A DNA stretch of 64,000 nucleotides from Aeromonas sp. FDAARGOS 1405 (GTDB lineage Bacteria > Pseudomonadota > Gammaproteobacteria > Enterobacterales > Aeromonadaceae). The DNA is taken from the NCBI RefSeq assembly GCF_019048265.1, contig NZ_CP077312.1:1-64000 (forward strand), given 5' to 3'. Below, in pieces: positions 25,256-33,412 of this stretch; within the stretch, counting starts at the first letter, position 1; every line of letters begins with the position of its first letter. Both the position numbers and the translations under genes were made by a program. The notes below the pieces were generated by a model, which was not told the DNA's origin, made no database searches, and saw only the letters and a list, made by a program, of their open reading frames with translations.

Positions 25256-25406
25256 GCTCCATGGATAACCAACCTGCCCACAGCCCGCAAGCGGTCTGAT
25301 GGACAGCCTTCGGTTCGTTGGTTACCCACCTCGCCAAGATCCTCTCTTGAGTGAAATTAATGAAAATAGACTCGAACGGGAGTGCGCCTTTACCGGCACA
25401 TTTTTT

Positions 25407-25420
25407 TTGCGCATGCGCAA
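25407..25420. repeat. Dispersed palindrome TTGCGCATGCGCAA upstream of parA
   Basis: Exact copy 110 bases before the parA start, flanked by A/T runs. Its position next to parAB makes it the copy most like a partition (parS-type) site. Confidence 0.85.
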
Positions 25421-25433
25421 AATTTACTTGCGA

Positions 25434-25455
25434 ATGCTACAGATTGCTGTAGCAT
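25434..25455. promoter_or_regulatory. Perfect inverted repeat in the parA leader
   Basis: ATGCTACAG-ATTG-CTGTAGCAT forms a perfect 9-bp-arm palindrome 75 bases before parA. Candidate operator for autoregulation by ParA or ParB. Confidence 0.6.
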
Positions 25456-25529
25456 GCAATTACGTTCTCGGTCATTCAGCTTGCCGAGTGACCCACCGGA
25501 ACGAGATTCCATAACCAGGAGAGTTAGTG

Positions 25530-26339
25530 ATGAAGAACATGAAAACCTTTATGAAGAAACTGTCAGGCCGGATCTTGGCCATCACCAACGAGAAAGGCGG
25601 CGTAGGTAAAACCACTTACTGCCAACATGTTTGCCATGCCGTGATGGATGCAGGGTTGACTGTGATGGCCGTTGACTTTGACCCTCAACGTAATTTCACC
25701 GACGTAATGACTGGCCACACAGCCCTCAACACTGAAGGCTATCTCTGTTCCAGTCACCTGTTCTGTGACGAAATGCCAGATCTCCCCCTGCTCAAAACTC
25801 AGGACGGACTTTACCTGCTGGCAGCCGATCCCGAGCTGGCCGACATTGAGACTATTCCCTTTGAGTCTGGCGTTGTCACGTATCCAGGCCATCACCTGGA
25901 ACAACTTATCAAAAAGCACAACATTGATGTGGTTATTATTGATACCCCGCCTGTTGCAGGGAACCGCCAATTGGCCGGTGTACTGGCTGCTACTAACGTA
26001 CTGCTTCCAATGGAGCTCACGCAGTTTAGCGTTGATGGTATCGCCTCTGTGTGCCAGCGCCTGACGGTAATTTGTAACACTGTTAACACTCCACTTCCGA
26101 AGCTGACCCTACTGCCGAACCGCATTAATACCCGCGCGGCGAAAACGGCTGGATACTTGGAGGAAGTGGTTAATGAATACCCATCTGTAGCGTTGCCGGC
26201 ATTGGCTCAGCGTCAACCTATCGCTGATGCTGCAGATATGGCCACCCCTGTTTGGAAACTGAGAGACGGGAACGCCCGAGTTGCAGCAACCAATATCAAA
26301 GAACAACTGGTATCTATGGTTAAGGAGATCTTGGCATGA
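25530..26339 (+). CDS. parA: ParA partition ATPase
   Basis: A 269-residue protein starting at ATG 25530, after AGGAGAG (GTG 25527 in frame is an alternative). Deviant Walker A KGGVGKTT is near residues 23-30. Switch regions VDFDPQRNFTDV and VVIIDTPPVAG follow. It lacks the long N-terminal DNA-binding domain of P1-type ParA, so it is a shorter type I enzyme, probably with a separate autorepressor. ParA-ATP moves plasmid copies along the nucleoid through ParB. It overlaps parB by four bases (ATGA). Confidence 0.9.
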   Translation: MKNMKTFMKKLSGRILAITNEKGGVGKTTYCQHVCHAVMDAGLTVMAVDFDPQRNFTDVMTGHTALNTEGYLCSSHLFCDEMPDLPLLKTQDGLYLLAADPELADIETIPFESGVVTYPGHHLEQLIKKHNIDVVIIDTPPVAGNRQLAGVLAATNVLLPMELTQFSVDGIASVCQRLTVICNTVNTPLPKLTLLPNRINTRAAKTAGYLEEVVNEYPSVALPALAQRQPIADAADMATPVWKLRDGNARVAATNIKEQLVSMVKEILA

Positions 26340-27880
26340 GCAGCGCAGCTGAAGCGATGAAGAAAAAGGGCGGCCTTAAATTAGGTAAATTGAGCGCGTT
26401 GGCTACCGCAGCAAAAGGTATCCAGGCTGGCCAAGAAGTGCTGAAGGTTCATCATAGTGAGTGCTACTCAACCAAGCAGGTGAGGGTGCAATTTAGCGCA
26501 ATCGAAAACCTCTCTGAGAGCATGAAGAAAAAGCAACTGCAGCCCTGCAAAGTATGGCCGAAGGACGATAAAGGCTATCGGATCTGTATTGGTGAGCGCC
26601 GTTGGCGAGCGGCTGTTCATGGTGATCTCTATCTGGATGTTATCGTGGATCCGCTCCTGGCTGAACTGTCGTCAGCAGAGGTCATTTTGTATCAGCTGAC
26701 TGAAAATACTCAGCGTGAGAATCTGACGCCCCGAGAAGAAGCGCAGGCTGTTGAGCAAATGTTGGCTGAAGGGATGAAGCCAGGGGAGATCGCCATGGCC
26801 AAATCAGCCATCGAGGCGTGGAGCGAGCCAACCGCAGCCAGCTGGGTTTCCCGCATGAGAAAGCTGCTGAAAATGCCTGCCATTGTTGAGGAGCTACATG
26901 ATGGCGGTTTACATGATGCGGAAACATTGAATTGCCTGACAGCTATTTATGAACTCTCTCCTGCTGCGTGTGAGGCCATGATTGCTGAGGGACTGACAAC
27001 CAGAAAGGCCACCAGGACAGCATTGAAAGCTCTGAAAGCTGGTGATCAGATCCCTGGTATTACCAAAAAAGCAGAACAGGCCGAGACATTGTTTTTAGGC
27101 CCTGTAGGTCTGCAGACAGCAACTTACAGCGTTGATGTTGACCGTCTGGTTGATGGGAAATTTGCTGCAGTAGTACATATCAAGATGGCTGGTCACGAAG
27201 TTAAAGCATCTTGGCTAACTGATCCCCTCTTGGTTTCTGAACACCTTTTCGATGTAAAGGTTCGGGTATTGGCTGTGATCCGCAGCTTTATGCAGACAGT
27301 GCAGGATTGCTGCACACCAGAGGAACGAACCGATTACGAGAGCATTATGGCGTATTGGCAGCTCTCTAGTAGTCAAAACCAGGGCAACGACCAGCCACCG
27401 GTTGAACAGACCAGCGGCCAAGGCGACAAGCTGCCACCGGTTGAACAGACCAGCGGCCAAGGCGACAAGCTGCCACCGGTTGAACAGACCAGCGGCCAAG
27501 GCGACAAGCTGCCACCGGTTGAACAGACCAGCGGCCAAGGCGACAAGCTGCCACCGGTTGAACAGACCAGCGGCCAAGGCGACAAGCTGCCACCGGTTGA
27601 ACAGACCAGCGGCCAAGGCGACAAGCTGCCACCGGTTGAACAGGCCAATGTCCAGGGCAACAAGCAGACTCCGGTTGAACAGGCCAACAGCCAGGGCAAC
27701 AAGCAGACTCCGGTTGAGGTAGGCTGTGTCAGCATTCATGGTTTTGTGGATGATGATCCGGTTGTGCTGTGTCTCGATGTGCTGTTGCCTGGGAATGAAG
27801 TCATGGTTCAAGACAAGAACGGACAGCGCTACACCATCCCGTCTGAGGACTTTACTCTCAGCCACATTGCCAAGGCATAA
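26336..27880 (+). CDS. parB: ParB partition protein with internal 13-residue repeats
   Basis: A 514-residue protein. The N-terminal domain has ParB signatures: GYRICIGERRWRAAVHG (GERRxRA box) and LTENTQRENLTPREEAQAVEQML. A helix-turn-helix region follows (about residues 160-220). Residues about 354-457 are a low-complexity linker of eight 13-residue units, six identical (PPVEQTSGQGDKL) and two diverged. The C-terminal domain (VSIHGFVDDDPVVLCLDVLLPGNEV) resembles a dimerisation module. ParB binds parS and spreads. Size is larger than usual because of the repeat. Translationally coupled to parA. Confidence 0.88.
   Translation: MSSAAEAMKKKGGLKLGKLSALATAAKGIQAGQEVLKVHHSECYSTKQVRVQFSAIENLSESMKKKQLQPCKVWPKDDKGYRICIGERRWRAAVHGDLYLDVIVDPLLAELSSAEVILYQLTENTQRENLTPREEAQAVEQMLAEGMKPGEIAMAKSAIEAWSEPTAASWVSRMRKLLKMPAIVEELHDGGLHDAETLNCLTAIYELSPAACEAMIAEGLTTRKATRTALKALKAGDQIPGITKKAEQAETLFLGPVGLQTATYSVDVDRLVDGKFAAVVHIKMAGHEVKASWLTDPLLVSEHLFDVKVRVLAVIRSFMQTVQDCCTPEERTDYESIMAYWQLSSSQNQGNDQPPVEQTSGQGDKLPPVEQTSGQGDKLPPVEQTSGQGDKLPPVEQTSGQGDKLPPVEQTSGQGDKLPPVEQTSGQGDKLPPVEQANVQGNKQTPVEQANSQGNKQTPVEVGCVSIHGFVDDDPVVLCLDVLLPGNEVMVQDKNGQRYTIPSEDFTLSHIAKA
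27395..27706. repeat. 39-bp tandem repeat inside parB
   Basis: Six perfect 39-bp copies (27395-27628) and two diverged copies (27629-27706), in frame. Copy number could vary by slippage without breaking the gene. Confidence 0.92.
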
Positions 27881-27890
27881 GGCACCAGTT

Positions 27891-28379
27891 ATGAACAAAA
27901 TCACTCACTTTACTCAAATTCAGGAGCGGCATGGGCCGCTCCTGGCATTCCGCCGAGAGACGTTTTCTATGGGGCTCAGCACTGCAGAGGCAGCTCAGTT
28001 GTTACTGACAAGCGCCCATGACTTGAACTTGACCGAACGCCAGTCACTCTACGGCAACACGTTGAACAGTTGGATGACGGGCGGGAAAGCTCCCGCCTGG
28101 GCTATTCAGGCGGCCCTTAGCTGGCTGGAGAGGAACGGCTGGTATCCAGGCATAGATCGCGGCCAGGGCAACTCAGAACATGCAAAATCGGACTCGAGCG
28201 ATTTTGCATGGTGGGCCTATAGCAAGATTAAACTGCACGGCACATTGACTGATGCAAAAGCCAATATCCCTGCTGAGTGGCCAAGTAATATCAAGGAGAA
28301 TGCCGAGGCATGGCTGGTTATGTCATGGCAGGTTGAAGAGGATAAAAGGGCTAATCGAGCCGCAGAACGACATGAATGA
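27891..28379 (+). CDS. Hypothetical protein downstream of parB
   Basis: A 162-residue protein from ATG 27891, 10 bases after parB. The N-terminal half (SMGLSTAEAAQLLLTSAHDLNLTERQSLYGNTLNSWMTGGKAPAWAIQAALSWL) looks like a helix-turn-helix with a Trp-containing C-cap. The second half is acidic and basic mixed, ending EEDKRANRAAERHE. It is in the partition operon and may bind DNA there; family not recognised. Confidence 0.52.
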   Translation: MNKITHFTQIQERHGPLLAFRRETFSMGLSTAEAAQLLLTSAHDLNLTERQSLYGNTLNSWMTGGKAPAWAIQAALSWLERNGWYPGIDRGQGNSEHAKSDSSDFAWWAYSKIKLHGTLTDAKANIPAEWPSNIKENAEAWLVMSWQVEEDKRANRAAERHE

Positions 28380-28394
28380 TAAGCGAGGGGATTA

Positions 28395-28697
28395 ATGGAA
28401 AATACTAATTTGGTTTCCGTATGGGTTGAGCTAAAAACAAAAGAATACCCATCTATTAAAGATGCTTTAAATGAGCTAAATTCAGCTGTGGATATGTCAA
28501 TCTCTCACAGCCGCCTTCAAGAATACCAGCAAAGCAATGATGATGCTGATAGTTTAAAACGTAAGCGCAAAAGACCGGCTATTAAAGTTATTAACTACAT
28601 GCTTGCTGATGTGTTAGAGCACCTACTAAAAGAAGATGGCCTCTCACAAAACCGGATTAATGAAATCGTCAGCAAGGTGACTATTATTGGGGATTAG
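28395..28697 (+). CDS. Small hypothetical protein of the partition operon
   Basis: A 100-residue protein after GAGGGG. It shows KDALNELNSAVDMSISHSRLQEYQ, then a basic stretch (LKRKRKRPAIKV) and a helical C-terminus. The pattern would suit a DNA-binding protein. It ends two bases before the next gene. No family recognised. Confidence 0.5.
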   Translation: MENTNLVSVWVELKTKEYPSIKDALNELNSAVDMSISHSRLQEYQQSNDDADSLKRKRKRPAIKVINYMLADVLEHLLKEDGLSQNRINEIVSKVTIIGD

Positions 28698-28699
28698 TC

Positions 28700-29002
28700 G
28701 TGGCAACGGCACCAAGCAGCGCAGGAAAGAAACCTTATAGACCACCACTTAAAAAATATGTGGATGCGTCAGCTGAGTATTTGCCTGTTCCAGTCTTGTG
28801 TTACAAGGATGACGTTAAGAGGTTCAAGGAGGTCTCTCGTAGATTGCCGGTGGCATGGAGAGACAAGGTGGCTTCAAAGTACACCCTGATATTCCTGATG
28901 ACCATGCACGACAGCTCTCTTCCCGAAATTCGCAGGCTTGGCAAGGCTCGGTTCAATGCGAACAGTTGGTTGCGTGAATTTGCCAAGAATCAGAAGATGT
29001 AA
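28700..29002 (+). CDS. Small basic hypothetical protein
   Basis: A 100-residue protein (many Lys/Arg, for example GKKPYRPPLKKYVD and VKRFKEVSRRLP). The start codon is GTG two bases after the preceding stop, so translation is likely coupled. The C-terminal SLPEIRRLGKARFNANSWLREF suggests a helical nucleic-acid-binding fold. Not recognised. Confidence 0.5.
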   Translation: MATAPSSAGKKPYRPPLKKYVDASAEYLPVPVLCYKDDVKRFKEVSRRLPVAWRDKVASKYTLIFLMTMHDSSLPEIRRLGKARFNANSWLREFAKNQKM

Positions 29003-29007
29003 CTCAT

Positions 29008-29328
29008 ATGAAGACTGTATCATCTCGAGGTCGCCCCAAAGTTGAAAACCCACTCTTGCCTCATGAGAGAGCCAAGCGATACCAGCAGAAAAGAATAGAT
29101 AGCGGGGATCGTAAAGTGTCTATCTGGATGGATCCGTCCACCATGGAACTTCTCGAACTACTGAGAGGGCAGGCCGGCTTTAATCAGCGAGAAAACTCAG
29201 AGTTTATTGCTGCGCTATTGATAAAGGCTGCTGGATTGCCTTGGTTCGGCCAAGATTTTGTGTTGCCTGCACAAAATGTATTTAAACCCATCCCCCCTGC
29301 CCCGATTAAACGCCCACCATTGAAATAA
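29008..29328 (+). CDS. Small ribbon-helix-helix-like DNA-binding protein
   Basis: A 106-residue protein. The segment GDRKVSIWMDPSTMELLELLRGQ, followed by RENSEFIAALLIKAAGL, fits a strand-helix-turn-helix RHH domain. The N-terminus has a GRPK motif and a very basic helix (HERAKRYQQKRI), and the C-terminus is Pro-rich. Last gene of the parAB transcription unit, ending before a bidirectional terminator. A regulatory role in partition or copy control is plausible but unproven. Confidence 0.55.
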   Translation: MKTVSSRGRPKVENPLLPHERAKRYQQKRIDSGDRKVSIWMDPSTMELLELLRGQAGFNQRENSEFIAALLIKAAGLPWFGQDFVLPAQNVFKPIPPAPIKRPPLK

Positions 29329-29339
29329 CCCTGACTGAC

Positions 29340-29353
29340 TTGCGCATGCGCAA
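29340..29353. repeat. Dispersed palindrome TTGCGCATGCGCAA
   Basis: Exact copy 12 bases after the RHH-like gene and adjoining the bidirectional terminator. Confidence 0.85.
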
Positions 29354-29382
29354 AGAAAGGGGGCCGAATGCCCCCTTTCTTT
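29352..29382. terminator. Bidirectional terminator between convergent genes
   Basis: AAAGAAAGGGGGC-CGAAT-GCCCCC followed by TTTCTTT; serves both the parAB unit and the minus-strand gene ending at 29381. Confidence 0.8.
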
Positions 29383-29650
29383 ATGCCGGTTTATTGGTGT
29401 CCAGCAGTGTCCGGTCTGTGGGGCTGGATCCCGTATCTTCCCCTGGCAAAGGGTTCTCTCTTAGATACGCCTGGATCTCGGCGGAGGCTTTTGTCAAAAC
29501 TCTGATAACCTCTTCATTTATATTGATAACAATGCCTCGTTCATGAAGCTCTTTTTTGCCTGCATCAAGCTCTTCAGATAGTGCTGCAGGGATCTTAAAG
29601 CGAATTTCTTTAGTTTTGCTTGTGCCAATGGGGGTAAAGGATAAAGCCAT
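29381..29650 (-). CDS. Ribbon-helix-helix protein, candidate repressor of the leading-region regulon
   Basis: An 89-residue protein from ATG 29650, eight bases after GGAG; the longer frame to 29740 crosses the divergent operator and has no ribosome-binding site. The segment TKEIRFKIPAALSEELDAGKKELHERGIVININEEVIRVLTKA shows a beta-strand (EIRFKIP), a helix, and a second helix (NEEVIRVLTKA), the RHH/CopG layout. It is transcribed away from the DGQHR gene at 29739. The AATCCCC-N3-GGGGATT palindrome sits between the two genes. This arrangement is that of an autoregulated repressor, as with ArdK in IncN plasmids. DNA recognition is inferred from context. Confidence 0.68.
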   Translation of the reverse strand: MALSFTPIGTSKTKEIRFKIPAALSEELDAGKKELHERGIVININEEVIRVLTKASAEIQAYLRENPLPGEDTGSSPTDRTLLDTNKPA

Positions 29651-29669
29651 GTATGTGCTCCAAAAAAAG

Positions 29670-29697
29670 TTGCATAATCCCCAGTGGGGATTATAAT
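29670..29697 (+). promoter_or_regulatory. Regulon promoter 1: TTGCAT, AATCCCC-AGT-GGGGATT, TATAAT
   Basis: -35 TTGCAT at 29670-29675, operator 29676-29692, -10 TATAAT at 29692-29697. It lies between the RHH gene (minus) and the DGQHR gene (plus). The leader contains GGGT-GGCA-ACCC, enclosed by GGTTAT/ATAACC, the covariant version of the GGGG-loop-CCCC hairpin seen in the other leaders. Confidence 0.78.
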
Positions 29698-29738
29698 GCT
29701 GGTTATCGGGTGGCAACCCAATAACCAGGAGATTCATC

Positions 29739-31301
29739 ATGCATTATATCGTTTCTATCGTTAAAGGGGATAACTATGGCAAGGTTATCTCTTCACATAA
29801 TGATCGTTCTGCTGCCATTAAAAAACAGGGGTCTGATGAGTTTATTGTAACAACTGATATCCGGTTGAAGAAGGGGGAATGTTACCCTGAACTGACCGAA
29901 CAGCAATATGAAGCTCATGTTACTGACTCTCGTTTGAGATTCTGCATTATGGCGAAAAAGGCCGAAAAGGAAACTGCGGGGTTTAATGGTGAACGATACG
30001 ATTTCATGCTGTATGGCATGGATCCCTTTGAGGCGATGGAACTGTTTGGGGCTCAGGCCGAACACGAACTCAACGAGGAAGAGGCCAAAGCGCTAGATGT
30101 GGCGTCTCGGCGGGCTCGTATGAAGGCCCTGGAGCAGCATATTTGTCCAGATGATCGCAACTCCATCACAATCAGTTTCCCTGCCGTTCGTGGCATCCAG
30201 GCTGGTAAAGAGTTTTTCGCCGCGCAAGTACCCTTCATCCAGCTGGAAAAGATGTTTGTTTTTGACGATGAGGTTTTACCACCAGAGCTGCGTATGCAGC
30301 GAGAACTGAGCCAGCGGCGAGCGGTGGCCATCAGTGATTATATCGTGGGTAACCCGTCTGATTATGTCCTGCCAGCATTAACATGCTCGGTTAGCGCCAG
30401 AATGTGGTTCGATGCACTCCCTGGAAATCATGGCCAGCGCTTGGGACTTCTCAATATCCCCTTGGATGCGGTGATGCTGATCAATGATGGCCAGCATCGC
30501 AGGGCTGGGATTGAGAAAGCGATCCGCCGCCGGCCTGAGCTGAGAGGTGAAATGGTAACGGTCACCTTCTTCTTTGATGAAGGGCTCAAACGTAGCCAAC
30601 AAATTTTTAGCGATATCAACTGCAAAATGGTTAAACCGAGCACCGCGATTAGCGCTCTTTTTGATCATCGAGATCTGCTCAACATTTGGATGAAGGAGGT
30701 TATGAACGGCGTTCCTGGTCTGGCTAACCGGATCGAAAAGGAAACCGGTTCGGTCGGGGCGAAATCGTCCAGGTTGTGGAGTGTGATCAGTCTGAAAAAG
30801 TTCCTGACCGCAATTTCAGGTATCAATGATAGTAATGCCGAGTTCTACCTGGGCGATGAACAGCGCAAAGCCTCTGTGGCATTTTTCACGCGCTTCTTTG
30901 AGGCTGCAGCACAACATATTCCCAAATGGGCTCAGATGATGAATGGCAGCATTCCAGCTGCAGAGGTAAGGGAAGATATGCTGATAGGTCACGCTGTATT
31001 CCTAGAGGCGCTAGGGGTCGCTTGTCGGGCGTTGTTGTTGAATGACCAGGGCCAGCCTGACTGGGCTAACTGTGATTTAACTCCATTATCCGGTTTGGCC
31101 AATATTGTTCCTCAAAAAACATCTTCTCAATGGAAATTCCGCGCAGTGAATGTAAATGGAACAATGAATAAAACAGCATTTGGCGTTGTGTCCACAGCAT
31201 CAGTATTAAGGGGCATGATGGGTATTACCTTGAGCCCAGAAATGCTGAAGTCGGATAAGATTGTTTCAGACTCGTTCAATAATATTTCTCTAGAGGGTTG
31301 A
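29739..31301 (+). CDS. DGQHR-domain protein (DndB-like)
   Basis: A 520-residue protein with the DGQHR motif at about residues 249-253 (LINDGQHRRAGIEKAIRRRP), followed by SQQIFSDINCKMVKPSTAISALFDHRD. This last segment is typical of DndB and related DGQHR proteins. DndB regulates phosphorothioate modification genes, but conjugative elements carry stand-alone relatives of unknown function. The N-terminal ~110 residues are variable. No dndACDE genes are in the window. It begins the leading-region-like block and is controlled by regulon promoter 1. SD AGGAG is 8 bases upstream. Confidence 0.72.
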   Translation: MHYIVSIVKGDNYGKVISSHNDRSAAIKKQGSDEFIVTTDIRLKKGECYPELTEQQYEAHVTDSRLRFCIMAKKAEKETAGFNGERYDFMLYGMDPFEAMELFGAQAEHELNEEEAKALDVASRRARMKALEQHICPDDRNSITISFPAVRGIQAGKEFFAAQVPFIQLEKMFVFDDEVLPPELRMQRELSQRRAVAISDYIVGNPSDYVLPALTCSVSARMWFDALPGNHGQRLGLLNIPLDAVMLINDGQHRRAGIEKAIRRRPELRGEMVTVTFFFDEGLKRSQQIFSDINCKMVKPSTAISALFDHRDLLNIWMKEVMNGVPGLANRIEKETGSVGAKSSRLWSVISLKKFLTAISGINDSNAEFYLGDEQRKASVAFFTRFFEAAAQHIPKWAQMMNGSIPAAEVREDMLIGHAVFLEALGVACRALLLNDQGQPDWANCDLTPLSGLANIVPQKTSSQWKFRAVNVNGTMNKTAFGVVSTASVLRGMMGITLSPEMLKSDKIVSDSFNNISLEG

Positions 31302-31304
31302 TTT

Positions 31305-31340
31305 GATATCCTGGGTGAGGAATCGCCCAGGATATTTATT
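31305..31340 (+). terminator. Rho-independent terminator
   Basis: ATATCCTGGG ... GCCCAGGATAT hairpin followed by TTATTTA, right after the DGQHR gene. Confidence 0.75.
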
Positions 31341-31369
31341 TAGGCCACTCGTTCACAAAGGAGCAGTTA

Positions 31370-31627
31370 ATGGAAATGAAATATCACACCCAAGATGAAT
31401 GGGATTCTATGGCAATGGATCTACAGGCAGCAATTTTGATACGTGCCACCTCTATGAGTAATGAGGATTTAAAAGCATGGCTAGGATCAGATTTCTTAGG
31501 GTCACGTATAGCTGCACTTCCCGATAAGGTATTGTCATCAGTCGGAGTTATGTTGTCCCAGAAAGCGAATAAGCATGTTGCGGAGATCCAGCTGCTGAAG
31601 GAGGGTCAACATCGAGACGGAGAGTGA
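31370..31627 (+). CDS. Small hypothetical protein
   Basis: An 85-residue helical protein preceded by AAGGAGCAG. Contains DEWDSMAMDLQAAILIRATSMSNEDLKAWLGSDF and SQKANKHVAEIQLLKEG. It follows the DGQHR terminator and ends at the start of a GC-rich palindrome-rich spacer. No family recognised. Confidence 0.55.
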   Translation: MEMKYHTQDEWDSMAMDLQAAILIRATSMSNEDLKAWLGSDFLGSRIAALPDKVLSSVGVMLSQKANKHVAEIQLLKEGQHRDGE

Positions 31628-31639
31628 TGTTGATATGGC

Positions 31640-31960
31640 TGAAATATGATGTTGGGCCCAGCCGGCCAAGGCCGGCCAACCTTGTCTATTCGCCCCGCGA
31701 GCGGGGCTCACCGAGCCCCGCAAGCGGTGTCTCGGCCCTTCGGGTAACGCCAAGGGGGCTCTGCGCGCTCCGCTTGCTTAACGCCCACGGTCGCCAGCGA
31801 CCGTGCCCGCACACGCTCGGAGAGCGCCCTCCCGCTTCGCTGGAGGCGTTCTCCAGCTTAGCTTGGGCCTTCAGCTCCTGATCACCCTCCTGCGCCAGCG
31901 GCGCTTGAAGACTCCGTGTTGCGCATCCTCCTGATTGCATAGTCATTTGCCCCGCGCCTA
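31640..31960. other. GC-rich, hairpin-rich non-coding segment
   Basis: No convincing gene. Inverted repeats include GGCCGG-CCAAGG-CCGGCC, GCCCCG-CGAG-CGGGGC and GGCGTTCTCC/GGAGGCGTT. The first ~105 bases (AACCTTGTCTATTCGCCCCG onward, including CCCTTCGGG) match the start of the 555-bp direct repeats at 32330 and 37734. It is therefore a third, partial and diverged, member of that family. Confidence 0.6.
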
Positions 31961-32074
31961 GAACCTTTACCGTGTCGCCTGCAGTGAGTAAAGCCGATAA
32001 AGCTGGCTTGACTCACTTTGACGCCACGGTTAAGGGGCGCTGTGGCAAATTGACCACGCAACCAGGAGAAAACG

Positions 32075-32257
32075 ATGCGCAACACTCTGGAGTACATCCA
32101 GCACCGCAAAGCGGCGCTGGAGCTCAGAAAGCAGGAGCTGGAGATCCTGAAGCTGCGCGAGGAGATCGCTACCGCAAGATTGAAGCGGAAGATGCTGATC
32201 TTCACCATCGGTATCAGTGGCTTAAGCCTGTTGCTATCGGTGTTTCGGGGGCGATAA
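32075..32257 (+). CDS. Small coiled-coil membrane protein
   Basis: A 60-residue protein with AGGAGAAAACG upstream. It has a charged helix (LELRKQELEILKLREEIATARLKRK), then a hydrophobic segment (MLIFTIGISGLSLLLSVF). The shape is a tail-anchored or single-span coiled-coil protein. A strong terminator follows immediately. Function not recognised. Confidence 0.55.
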   Translation: MRNTLEYIQHRKAALELRKQELEILKLREEIATARLKRKMLIFTIGISGLSLLLSVFRGR

Positions 32258-32270
32258 GCCCCCTTTTTTT
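32247..32270 (+). terminator. Rho-independent terminator
   Basis: GGGGGC-GATAA-GCCCCC followed by T7; overlaps the stop of the coiled-coil protein gene. Confidence 0.82.
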
Positions 32271-32484
32271 GCTTGCCTACACGCTTGCTATTGGTATCAC
32301 CCGTTCAGGTTTAAAGACAAAGAACTGCTTTTGAACCGACCGGCCAAGGCCGGTCAACCATTGTCTACTCGCCCCGCGAGCGGGGCTCACCGAGCCCCGC
32401 AAGCGGTGTCTCGGCCCTTCGGGTAACGCCAAGGGGTATGAACTCCCTTCGGTCGCCAAAGACAGAGACAAAGACAAGAAGGAA

Positions 32485-32498
32485 TTGCGCATGCGCAA
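32485..32498. repeat. Dispersed palindrome TTGCGCATGCGCAA
   Basis: Exact copy (extended to GGAATTGCGC/GCGCAATTCC) inside direct repeat copy A. Confidence 0.85.
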
Positions 32499-32823
32499 TT
32501 CCAGGCAGCCCCCCTTTCCGACCGGCTCACTCCCCCTGGTCACCTCGCCGCTGCTTGCAGAGTCCTACGCCGCCCCTGTCATCGGCGCAAGGTGCTTCCC
32601 TTCGGGACTCCACCTTGCGCCGCTGCCATGTTCGGCGTGGCCGGACTATGCAGCGACGGGGTGGCCAGAGGAAGTGAAAGAATGCCGGTCAGAAGGGAGG
32701 CTGGATGAAGGCGGCTGCGCCGCCGCTATTTAAAAGATAATGCGGGCGTTCCCCCCGCACCCCCCGCAGCTATGAGGTAGGTTGCAGGGCGCGAGGGCAG
32801 GGGAGGGCCCGAAAATAAACGGC

Positions 32824-32853
32824 TTGACAGCAATCCCCATTGGGGATTATAAT
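32824..32853 (+). promoter_or_regulatory. Regulon promoter 2 (radC-like operon)
   Basis: TTGACA (32824-32829), AATCCCC-ATT-GGGGATT operator in the spacer (32832-32848), TATAAT (32848-32853). The leader hairpin GGGG-CAATGA-CCCC (32866-32879) and then CAGGAG lead into the gene at 32897. Confidence 0.8.
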
Positions 32854-32896
32854 AATCAGGAACTCGGGGCAATGACCCCATCATCAGGAGTATAAA

Positions 32897-33391
32897 ATGA
32901 AAGACTTCACCGCCAAAGAGCAGGAAATAATTTCCACCGCTAACAACATCATTTTGAGTCGATTTAAAAAGTATCCACTCCTTAACTCTCCGAAGCTAAT
33001 TAGAAATTATTTGGCTTCAAAGTTAGTCATGGAAGAAAATACATTTAGAATATTGTTGTTGAATGAGACTTTTTGCTTGATAGATGATGTTCCATTAACG
33101 CTAGGTTCCATTGATATTTCAAGTGTGTATGCAAGGGAGGTAATGGGAGAGATTTTGCAGAAGTATGCCAAAGCCGCAATGAAAATTGTGATAGAGCATA
33201 ATGCATCGGCAATTCTGATGGTGCATAGCCACCCGCAGGGATTTGTATATCCGAGCAATGCAGACAAGGAAATAACAACTCAAATAACAGCTGCGCTAGG
33301 TTTGGTCGGTGTTCGAGTGGTTGATCATGTTATCCTGGCCGGAGATAAAACCTATTCATTTTCAGAACATGGCATTTTAGGGGCAAAGTGA
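32897..33391 (+). CDS. RadC-like JAB-domain protein (first of a tandem pair)
   Basis: A 164-residue protein of the RadC/JAB1-MPN metalloprotease fold. The C-terminal motif HSHPQGFVYPSNADKEIT (His-x-His-Pro, then Ser and Asp) is the zinc-binding motif of the family. The N-terminal half (YLASKLVMEENTFRILLLNETFCLIDDV) matches the RadC core. Compared with its neighbour the motif reads HSHPQG instead of HNHPSG. RadC-type genes are frequent in conjugative and phage-like leading regions; function remains unclear. It is controlled by regulon promoter 2. A vestigial GGGG-loop-CCCC hairpin lies between it and the next gene. Confidence 0.82.
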   Translation: MKDFTAKEQEIISTANNIILSRFKKYPLLNSPKLIRNYLASKLVMEENTFRILLLNETFCLIDDVPLTLGSIDISSVYAREVMGEILQKYAKAAMKIVIEHNASAILMVHSHPQGFVYPSNADKEITTQITAALGLVGVRVVDHVILAGDKTYSFSEHGILGAK

Positions 33392-33412
33392 CCCCATTAT
33401 CAGGAGGTTGAA

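Larger units (their letters stand above)
32330..32884. repeat. 555-bp direct repeat, copy A (upstream of radC-like genes)
   Basis: Identical base for base, as far as I can read, to 37734-38288. It contains GC-rich hairpins (GCCCCG-CGAG-CGGGGC, CCCTTCGGG), one TTGCGCATGCGCAA palindrome, and at its 3' end the full regulon promoter with leader hairpin. No gene within it is convincing; the short open frames lack ribosome-binding sites. Confidence 0.85.

Noticed and set aside
27215..27904. Long minus-strand frame through the parB repeats
   Set aside because: It is the reverse complement of the 39-bp repeat, with no independent start signals.
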